Origin: Trichopria drosophilae
Taxonomy: Eukaryota; Arthropoda; Insecta; Hymenoptera; Diapriidae
DNA length: 64,000 nt
Assembly: GCA_030407085.1 (NCBI GenBank)
Contig: CM059587.1
Coordinates: forward strand, 20,557,001-20,621,000
Direction of reading: 5' to 3'
Every line of letters starts with the position of its first letter. The stretch's first letter is position 1. A program made the position numbers and the translations under genes. Below are positions 59,101 to 64,000 of this stretch, piece after piece. A model generated the notes under the pieces. The model was not told the DNA's origin, did no database searches, and saw nothing but the letters and a program-made list of their open reading frames with translations.

Positions 59101-62100
59101 ACAACAAAAAATGCTTAGAATTTGTAAGAGAATGTCCCTAATTTTTTCAGAATTTTTCGTAAATATTTTTAAAGTTTTCTAAAAATTGAAATGAATAATT
59201 TCTCAGAATATCATTTAAAAATTAATAATGCGTGGTATAACGGTCCTTTTACGTAAAAATGAAAATAAAAAAAGGAATCTAATAAAATTGAATAATAAGC
59301 TTTCAATATAAAGCCATATAAAGTAAAATAAATACACTAACCTGTATTTGGAGTATCACCGCCCAGAACTTTTGATTTCAACTGAACTGCTTATAGATAT
59401 ATAAAAATTAATTTCACTACTAGATTCTGTTTCCCTCTAGCGTAAATACGAGTAGCAAATGTCTATTGTAAAAACTTTTCACGTTTCGTCCCACTCGCAT
59501 TTCCGCTAGAGGGAAACAGAATCTAGTAGTGAAATTAATTTTTATATATCTATAAGCAGTTCAGTTGAAATCAAAAGTTCTGGGCGGTGATACTCCAAAT
59601 ACTCCTTTTTTTATTTTCATTTTTACGTAAAAGGACCGTTATACCAAGAATTATTAATTATAAAATAAGCGGTCAAGAATTTTTCTCGTTGTTTTTTTAA
59701 AACAGCAACAATTACTTATCATTTAAAAAGTCAGAAAAAATCCCAGTATATTCCTCGATGATTTCTAAGGACTTTTCATTCTTAGCATTTTTTAAAAAAA
59801 GCTCACGCTTTTTTAGTTAGAGCGTCCAGGAATTTTTCAAAGACATTTTCATTGAGGACACCAATTTGAGGTCGTTCCAATGAATTGGGTATGAAAGGAA
59901 AATTTTTTCTTCAAATTCATACATTTTATCCACCTTTGTGCATAGTTTCTATAGAATCCCAATATTCTAAAAGCTCGAAGAAATATTTCCAAATTTTTTG
60001 CAATTTTTTACAATTCTGGCGCGATATTGGAATTTTTGATGTCTGAAACTCACTTTTGACTTCGGAATCGGAAAGAGCGACCTCGAAAAATACTAGGAAA
60101 TGTCTACTACTTTCAATTTTTTTTAACTTCGATTTTAATACGAAATACTTTATTGAAACTGAAGGGAAAAAAGTGTCCTTTCAGGCTTTAATGGGTTAAC
60201 AATGATACATTAATTTTACTTTAGAAAAACATTTATTTATATTCTAGTTCAATAATGTATAGAATTAATTTTGAACTAAGCGTTCATATACAGAGGTATA
60301 GGATATCAAGAATGGGGCTCGACGGTAGCGAGCCGACAAAATTCTCAGAAGATAAATAAAGATTCGACTTCAGTTTAAATGCGAAGAACAATAGAATAAA
60401 AAATAACCTTAATTATCAATTTTCCCCGTTTACCGACCGGTTTCCCGGTTATTCCCCGATTTTTCTCCGGTGGTCTTAAATTCCCGGTTTTTCCAAGTTT
60501 CCCGGTTCACTTAAAACTACAATACCCGGTTCTTTCTTATTCTAATGTTGCTGTCCTCAACCTCTTGTACCGTAAACGAAAATCTCTTGACGCTTAGTGA
60601 TTCGTGGTTCTAAACCATTGAAAATGGTTCTAAACCATTGAAACATGGTTCTAAACCATAGGTTGATTAATTTTAAATTAAGATGATGTACACTTGAAAA
60701 AAAAGAAAAATTGAGCAAAGTTAAAACTACGATGGATTTTCCGAAATGCGTTTATTTTTATAATAATTATTTTCTATTTCCAGATCTTGATGGAGCTTTC
60801 AACTCTTCTGGAGAAAGTCGAACTGCCGCTGATATTACAGATGATTCAGGTAAATGGCAAATTTCTTGTTTTTCCAATTAATTTTTCTAATTAATAGCAC
60901 GAATTAAATAAGTTAGAGAAATTTTTGTTTAACAGGTCTACATTCAATGTCCAATGATCAATCGATAAATGATGATAATGATGACGGTAATTATTGCTTG
61001 CATTTTCTACAACAATGAATAAGCAATTGTGTAAATGGATATATTTCACTCTACCGCTTTTATCTGAATTTTTTTGGACATTGATTTGCTGTCAATTTAA
61101 TGAGATTTTGACTTTTTCTAGTCTCGAGCCAAATATCAGCATCACCGGTTACTTCTGGTGCTAACGAGATTGAGGATCAGAACTATGAAGATGAAACTGT
61201 GTGCAGTCCTCACGATGCAATAATTGACGTAATGACCCCCGAGGTAGCTGCAGCTCTCGATCGAACTAACACTACCAGCCGTAATGCTAGTTTCTTATTC
61301 GCCGCTTTTTTGAAAAGTGTGAGACTGAACCCCACTAATTACAATATCAGCAGGGCATCTATCCACAGAAATCGTATAAAAATGCGAAGAAAGATGATTC
61401 AAGAGTTTAGAGAAAATGTAGAACTTCCGGATTATTTAGTCATTGGTTTCGATGGCAAAATGTTGAAGGACCTTATAGGAGTTACAAAAGTAGAGCGGGT
61501 AGCAATTGTATTAACAGGACTGAACACTGAACAATTACTGGGTATTCCAAAAATAACATCTGGTAGCGGGGTCAAAACTGCAAATGCTGTTCTGCAAGCC
61601 ATGGATGCTTGGAAAGTAACGGATCGCGTGAAAGGCTTATGTTTTGATACAACTTCTGTCAACACAGGTGACACAATTGGCTTTACTCAAAATATAATTG
61701 ATTGTCTTTCCCATTTGAAATTCAATGAAAGGTGGTAGAATTATTTCCATTAAATTATTGGTTATTTTCAGTTGGTCTCATAGCAACCGAAATGAAAATA
61801 TATTGTTGAAATAAATTAATTTCGAAATTAATATAACTCGCGAAATAATCTGCGAAAACGTCATATACTGCCGCAGCTGTATTGATTGAAATTGAAATGG
61901 AAACTAGAGTGCTGGATAATTAAATATAAAACAAAAGTTGGCCAAATTTGGGGGTGGTTTAAAATAAAGAAAATATTGTTTTATAGATATATGAATTTTT
62001 TATAAGCGGGTGGGTGTATCTGTTCCAAAATCTAATCAGTTCTAAGTTAGGCCAAGCGGCACATTTTTAAAAAAATTTATCCCGGTACGCCTACCTGGAC

Positions 62101-63825
62101 GCGAGTTATCGTGTATACAAAAAAGCGTTAGATACAAATTTTTTATTACATTTTTGTGATCTATAGGACCTAAAACGTCGCCATTTGATGAAAAACTATA
62201 GAGTAATTTTTTTCGGACTGACCAAATTCAATACTTCGTTCTAACCTTCGGTCTGGGTCGAAGTAAAATAATCCAGCCGAGTATCTAACGAATTTGTCAA
62301 TAGTTCTCCTGAAGTTTTTCTGTTTACCGATAAATCAATTGTCCGTAAGAAATTTTTTTCCAGCCTTTGGCGGATTCAAAATCTTGATTGTTAATCTCCC
62401 AAGCTTGCACCCTTCGTTCCAACGCAAAAAAAACTTTTGGAAAATGTTCGATAATTTTGAATCATTCGGTGCATTTTACGACCGAAAACCAATCATCCTG
62501 ATATTTTATTTTGCAGGTCCTGAAAATGGGGCTTGTTCGTTGATTGAGAGACAATTACAGCGAAGATTATTACATTTGGCATGTCGACACCATATTTCTG
62601 AATTAATTTTGAGAAAGGTTTTTGAAGTTAGTTGGCCCATAACTGTAGGCCCAAATGTAACCATTTTCTCGAAATTTCAAAGCTCTTGGACTAACATTGA
62701 CGTTTCAAAATTTCAAATTGGGCTAGAGGATGAAAAGATTGTTCAAGTTATAGGAGACCGAAAATATGAAATTCTGGAATTCATCGAAGAACAATTCGAG
62801 GTATATTTTTTTAAGTTTTAACTCTTTGAAAAGGATCTGAAAACCCAACCCTCCCCTTTCGTGATTTCATGTTAGTTCATGCGCACTTGGACTATTTATG
62901 ACGCACTAACTTATTCGTACGCGGTTCTGTTCAATGGAATAGTTATAAATTCAGTTGGAACTTACGTCATGTGTTGTGATCCTGTTTAGAGTTTCTTTTT
63001 CCGACTGCAATTCCCTCGACAAACCCTACTTACATTGTTAAAAAATAGTAATAAATCAGTTTTTTTGTTTTTTTTTTGCTTTATCCCAATTAAGGTTGAT
63101 ATCGTCAAAAATATTTTTCGGGAGTTTTCGTTAAAATTTTTATAGTGAATAGTTCAAAGATGGTCAAAAAATTCATTTCGGTGACTTTACACGTATTTAA
63201 CACTTAACCGGCACACGGTTACAAAAAATACCCCAGACATTGCCCCATTATTTATGGTGTACCGTTATTTTTAGGGGCCAAAGAAAACTGACGTATGCCG
63301 GTTAAGAGTTAAATGGAGCGCTATACGATTAGAATTTTTTTAAAAGTCAACGACTCAACAGTTTTTAAAATAAAAAAAGAAATGAAAAGCGTGGGAAGAA
63401 TTTATTTCTTATGCAAAAGAATTTATTTCTTATGCAAAAAAGAATGAAATCGATTCACCGGATTTCAAATAATATCCATTATTTATGTAAAGGAAATAAT
63501 TGAAAAACACCTAATATGTTTCAAAATGTAATTTAGAAGATGATAAAAGTTTTCTTTTTCACATTTAAAAATATCACTTAATATGTTTCAAATTTAAAAA
63601 TAATGTTAAATTTCAACCCTTGGGTGGCACGTGTTAATGTAGTCCAATTAAGCGAATTTTGTTTTGGAAAATTTTTTTTCATAAAATGGATTTTGTGGGG
63701 TGAGCCCGAAAATTTTCGAAAATGACCAACATAAGGGGCACCCTATTGCTCATACACGGGCTTAATTGAAGACCTTTTAAAATGTAACAATTTCAAGACT
63801 TTTTTGCAGTGTACCTTATTAACTT

Positions 63826-63889
<64 letters not shown>

Positions 63890-64000
63890 GTCGCTTACCA
63901 TGTTTTATTATTTTATTTTCACTATACAAATAATTTTATTATTCGTTTGTAGGTGTATCAACCCCGCGATGATTACAGAGAGTTATTAGATCTCACTTAT
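52827..64000 (+). CDS. Multi-exon DDE-transposase-like gene, interrupted by a LINE, incomplete at window end
   Basis: Exons read by splice signals and frame: 52827-~53192, ~57311-57459, 60784-60849, 60936-60986, 61122-61667, 62517-62800 and 63953 onward. All joints with both borders defined agree in phase (phase 1, then phase 0 for the last) and no stop interrupts the frame. The start is an ATG with A at -3. The order of parts is a Lys-rich alpha-helical N-terminus, an acidic Ser/Asp-rich linker (exons 2-4), and an RNase H-like core. The core has IGFDGK (Asp at 61451), LCFDTTSVNTG (Asp at 61646) and LACRHH (C-x2-H at 62582-62593). Asp, Asp, then C-x2-H is the pattern of several eukaryotic DDE transposase groups; the final Glu would lie beyond the window. 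I recall similar multi-copy 'uncharacterised' proteins in insects but cannot name the group. It may be an active gene, a host-adopted transposase or a dead copy. The LINE between exons 1 and 2 and the apparent loss of a few residues there argue for damage unless it is spliced out. Confidence 0.6.
53445..54239 (+). CDS. LINE ORF1 protein with PHD-like zinc finger (264 aa)
   Basis: I start at ATG 53445 (A at -3), not at the upstream in-frame GTG 53424. Residues ~19-71 form a C4HC3-type finger: LCGTCKEP, TCDSCARPYHYVC, then FFCVEC. A coiled-coil-like helix follows (LRRLSSLATDVVMLKTTVAE), then a compact domain with RFIGVPEP and RIGISDKKTNKCRVLVATL that resembles the RRM-like nucleic-acid-binding part of ORF1 proteins in CR1-type elements. 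The protein probably binds LINE RNA. It ends in SSKN at a TAA that directly follows an A_AAA_AAC heptamer. A 204-codon open frame on the other strand (53570-54184) is a shadow. Confidence 0.85.
   Translation: MSSPDEFQDSVSEIDSNLCGTCKEPIIEHKFATCDSCARPYHYVCADISPTEQRTLELRTSRILKFFCVECTKGLSALPLVLRRLSSLATDVVMLKTTVAEMRQESVHKQMSTKNRLLLLKEARESLGKRLNIRFIGVPEPKSSASSNSDTKTVNSYLSLVPNFKYTLNHVIRIGISDKKTNKCRVLVATLSSEYDVIYFLKHKPSLPNGVLAFSDRTKTEIEYLSETQIELKRLKEEDPNCKKTIKFIHGVPSIVDAHPSSKN
54230..54236 (+). promoter_or_regulatory. Putative -1 ribosomal frameshift site A_AAA_AAC
   Basis: In the ORF1 frame the codons are TCA AAA AAC TAA. The seven bases A AAA AAC fit the X_XXY_YYZ consensus exactly and end at the stop. 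A -1 slip gives next codon CTA at 54236, which is the ORF2 frame. That frame is open back to 54167 and forward to 57121. No clear pseudoknot was seen at the usual 5-9 nt spacing. A weak GTTG...CAAC hairpin lies about 25 nt downstream. Confidence 0.6.
54236..57121 (+). CDS. LINE ORF2: AP-like endonuclease and reverse transcriptase
   Basis: The frame is open from 54167 and lacks any ATG, GTG or TTG until a GTG at 54503; the first ATG is at 54584. Yet the essential endonuclease N-terminus (YYQNTRGLRSKLDKL, ALTETWL) is encoded from about 54285. Later endonuclease motifs are RGGGVLLAV, WMILGDFNLP and LDLLFSS, and the SDH motif reads DSHHK. The reverse transcriptase follows: FKNGDRQNVVNYRPISII, SQHGFVKGRST, YLDFSKAFDSINH (catalytic Asp), GVPQGSHLGPLLFILFIND and YADD at 56288-56299. 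It continues to a C-terminal RKWNLLPRHI-type end, stop at 57119-57121. The layout is that of CR1/Jockey-group ORF2 proteins. It is uninterrupted, so probably still able to act. Translation is most simply explained by -1 frameshifting at 54230-54236. Confidence 0.88.
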   Translation, partial: LIRVPAPSSCKCNLSVYYQNTRGLRSKLDKLKLNFNLFSHKPDIIALTETWLNDSVHDAELCLSNYNLFRCDRNYNLSESTRGGGVLLAVNKSINFNVICSNSLNTKSEALFIRIVMYGLKMVIGVVYFSPNSDVSSYQSFVGKIEEISSHYKDHYWMILGDFNLPNILWNNDLATFIVNNYAPPNIIESATMVSRISICLDLHQLFPKIQDKGYTLDLLFSSLSRLLIEPASDILIEPDSHHKCFEITIANPTSLELPHSGFYYDFKNANFDSLNSTLSAVNWEFMSKSVDVSNLTDRFYKNIMEAIDQHVIKRPIRPHDKPRWHTPELNNLLLSKRLAHSVWKTSNSINDYVIFKHLRAKCIKLSRKCHVDYMRKVESNARLNMKAFWSYVNCSRKCNEFPSSMFIGKSSSYDPTVIANYFAKHFKNVYRNSTVLLPDLVSVDNSLSCINISKEDILLAVGDLDEGLHSGPDLLPPIFIKKCISSLLNPIHSLFNFSLNSGLFPHKWKQSFINPIFKNGDRQNVVNYRPISIISTIPKIFDAIVTTKLSAYLSYVISPSQHGFVKGRSTVSNLLSFTSFVNDGLEAGCQVDSIYLDFSKAFDSINHPLLIRKLQNVGITGPMLGWLKSFLIDRTQIVRVKGHLSDPFRASSGVPQGSHLGPLLFILFINDICFQFKFSNYLLYADDLKIYSTVRSPIEASKIQQDLHALQIWCESNSLYLNIEKCKILRFCRSRSPILYEYRLKDSPVETVTSIKDLGVIVDQELSFHEHLTYVISKAYKQYGFVIRTTRSFKDPLAILSIYKALVQPILLYASPIWSPFTACAKRDLDSVQRKFMRYLSYKTGNPMAYDCHDYSLVSKKFGIHTLMSIHEFNDAILVKKILSGLVTGSQISSLFSYREIVYSVNFRPLFERSCRSNRCYHSTVFRLTRKWNLLPRHITSLEINQGFVAHCKRYLCSLY
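57270..57310 (+). other. LINE polyadenylation signal and A-rich tail
   Basis: TTTAATAAAATAAAA is followed by two A runs, which together form the 3' end of the retrotransposon at its junction with the host exon. Confidence 0.8.
57311..57459 (+). CDS. Exon 2 of the transposase-like gene (5' border unclear)
   Basis: Directly after the LINE poly(A) the frame reads RIQQQLLDGQRSKSRRGF, then a Ser/Asn/Glu-rich stretch (SEDSGESNSDSAHH). It ends at G|GTATGT (donor 57460) in phase 1, which matches the acceptor at 60784. A weak acceptor CAACAG|CAA at 57323 (phase 0) lacks a pyrimidine tract, so whether exon 1 can be joined to exon 2 is uncertain. Confidence 0.55.
57630..57980 (-). repeat. GC-rich dispersed repeat, copy 2
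   Basis: Reverse-complement relative of 16190-16600. Shared words include GCAGCTCGAGTCG, CGCCCGAGCGTGTAATGCAT and GTGACAAAAAT. The overlapping open frames on both strands (79 and 93 codons) are not genes. Confidence 0.7.
58570..60195. mobile_element. Foldback element, third copy of the 32.7-kb family
   Basis: The outer arms match as reverse complements. Left 58600-58735 (AGAATGTTAGGATGCTATTG, GTGCACAAGTGTAGATAAAA, TACATTGTAACGAC) mirrors right 59870-59990. Inner arms carry TTTACGAAAAATTCTG and AAAAGTTGATAGTTTTC as in the other copies. The right terminus is GGGTTAA at 60193-60199, as expected for a TTAA-targeting element. The left terminus was not found. The right arm is interrupted by a 495-bp insertion with a 13-bp duplication. 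Confidence 0.7.
59222..59716. mobile_element. Palindromic element nested in the foldback, 13-bp target duplication
   Basis: TATCATTTAAAAA occurs at 59209-59221 and again at 59717-59729, whereas the mirrored arm has this word once, so it is a target duplication. The core is a long hairpin. Arms 59344-59455 and 59489-59602 are perfect over about 99 bp (TTTTGATTTCAACTGAACTG, ATTCTGTTTCCCTCTAGCG). Outer arms 59233-59275 and 59604-59646 are also perfect (TGGTATAACGGTCCTTTTAC). A ~75-bp segment is present only on the left. The asymmetric 3' part ends AGCAACAATTACT. No coding capacity. Confidence 0.75.
60420..60525. repeat. TTCCCGGTT-rich simple block
   Basis: The word TTCCCGGTT or close variants recurs five or more times. 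This is a low-complexity dispersed-repeat style block inside the large intron. Confidence 0.6.
60605..60660 (+). repeat. Short tandem of TGGTTCTAAACCATTGAAAA
   Basis: Two full ~20-bp units and a partial third. Each unit contains the inverted words TGGTT and AACCA, so each is itself a small hairpin. Confidence 0.85.
60784..60849 (+). CDS. Exon 3 of the transposase-like gene (66 bp)
   Basis: Acceptor TTCTATTTCCAG, donor G|GTAAAT, phase 1 on both sides. It encodes LDGAFNSSGESRTAADITDDS, given here as LDGAFNSSGESRTA and ADITDDS, an acidic linker. Short phase-1 exons in a row suggest that the linker can be skipped without changing frame. Confidence 0.6.
60936..60986 (+). CDS. Exon 4 of the transposase-like gene (51 bp)
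   Basis: Acceptor TTGTTTAACAG, donor G|GTAATT, phase 1 on both sides. It encodes LHSMSNDQSINDDNDD, again acidic linker. Its reading is fixed by the phases of neighbouring exons. Confidence 0.55.
61122..61667 (+). CDS. Exon 5 of the transposase-like gene (first two Asp motifs)
   Basis: Acceptor ACTTTTTCTAG, donor ACACAG|GTGACA at 61668. About 182 codons run SSQISASPVTSGANEIEDQN, then VMTPEVAAALDRTNTTSRNA, a basic helical part (SIHRNRIKMRRKMIQEF), YLVIGFDGKMLKDLIGVTKV with the first Asp, and LCFDTTSVNTG with the second. Spacing between the Asp residues is 65. The open frame continues past the donor to a stop at 61738, but the splice continues the SVNTG motif better. Confidence 0.75.
62517..62800 (+). 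CDS. Exon 6 of the transposase-like gene (C-x2-H motif)
   Basis: Acceptor TTATTTTGCAG, donor GAG|GTATAT at 62801, entry phase 1, exit phase 0. It encodes GPENGACSLIERQLQRRLLH, LACRHHISELILRKVF, and a stretch ending EFIEEQFE. The CRHH fits the C-x2-H motif that follows the second Asp in several eukaryotic DDE transposase groups. The upstream extension of the open frame to 62294 is intron. Confidence 0.7.
62801..63952 (+). other. Intron of the transposase-like gene
   Basis: Runs from GAG|GTATAT to TTTGTAG. It contains a 21-bp direct duplication (about 63398-63439), inverted AACCGGCA/TGCCGGTTAAG words near 63205 and 63297, and the CT microsatellite at its end. No coding region. Confidence 0.5.
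63828..63887. repeat. (TC)30 microsatellite
   Basis: Sixty uninterrupted bases of alternating T and C, about 65 bp upstream of the last exon. An open frame of Leu/Ser repeats across it is an artefact. Confidence 0.95.
63953..64000 (+). CDS. Exon 7 of the transposase-like gene (partial)
   Basis: Acceptor TTCGTTTGTAG at 63942-63952, phase 0 as required by the previous donor. It reads VYQPRDDYRELLDLTY to the window end with no stop. Confidence 0.6.
   Translation, partial: MYQPRDDYRELLDLTY

Larger units (their letters stand above)
57460..60783 (+). other. Large intron of the transposase-like gene, filled with repeats
   Basis: Between donor G|GTATGT and acceptor TTCCAG this 3.3-kb interval holds the GC-rich dispersed repeat (57630-57980), a foldback element (about 58570-60195) with a nested insertion, a CCCGG-rich block (about 60420-60525) and a short tandem (60605-60660). 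No coding region of its own. Confidence 0.5.

Noticed and set aside
61668..61738. Continuation of exon 5 to the stop at 61738
   Set aside because: A clear donor at 61668 and in-phase acceptor at 62517 continue the conserved-looking motif instead.
62294..62516. Coding sequence upstream of exon 6
   Set aside because: Open by chance; precedes a strong acceptor and matches nothing in the neighbouring protein.
63804..63989. Leu/Ser repeat protein
   Set aside because: Translation of the TC microsatellite.

Overview
The window looks like AT-rich nuclear DNA of an arthropod, most likely an insect. The reasons are that genes are split by GT-AG introns, low-GC non-coding DNA dominates, and the mobile DNA is eukaryotic: a CR1/Jockey-like LINE, a Penelope-like fragment, a pogo-like element, tRNA-headed SINEs, and TTAA-flanked, TA-flanked and foldback elements. 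There are no bacterial operons, ribosome-binding sites or CRISPR arrays. The species cannot be fixed from the sequence alone.

Layout. Positions 1-17.7 kb hold almost no recognisable coding DNA: fragments of dispersed repeats, one 1.25-kb terminal-inverted-repeat element (7.26-8.52 kb) and a GC-rich dispersed repeat (16.2-16.6 kb). At 17.8-18.56 kb a CpG-rich island carries two perfect CRE sites (TGACGTCA) and, on the minus strand, what looks like the first coding exon of a secreted peptide or protein. From 18.9 to 22.75 kb come tandem duplications and a roughly 3-kb inverted repeat (arms near 680 bp) with a further element nested in one arm. From 24.1 to 28.2 kb come a SINE split by a 986-bp pogo-like element that still encodes a psq-type helix-turn-helix, a broken Penelope-like element with a GIY-YIG remnant, a small MITE and a decayed transposon-like coding remnant. 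From 30 to 52.5 kb the sequence is a mosaic of palindromic elements. These include a TTAA-flanked 1.3-kb foldback (32.7-34.0 kb) with relatives at 47.8 and 58.6-60.2 kb, a second TTAA-flanked foldback (43.4-44.7 kb), several MITEs, and tandem copies of a roughly 120-bp unit.

The right end (52.8-64.0 kb, running off the window) is the main gene-like region. It holds exons of a plus-strand gene that I read as a DDE-transposase-like protein: two aspartate motifs, then a C-x2-H motif. All introns with both borders defined, except the last, interrupt the frame in phase 1, and no stop interrupts the exons. A nearly full-length LINE (about 53.2-57.3 kb, same strand) sits between the first and second exon blocks. 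Its ORF1 has a PHD-like finger. ORF2 has an endonuclease and a reverse transcriptase, lies in the -1 frame, and lacks an upstream ATG. A perfect A_AAA_AAC slippery heptamer directly precedes the ORF1 stop and would shift ribosomes exactly into ORF2. This putative programmed frameshift and the density of long foldbacks are the most notable features.

No computation was run. Boundaries of repeats are by eye and many are approximate. Family assignments rest on visible motifs and general knowledge of the families.
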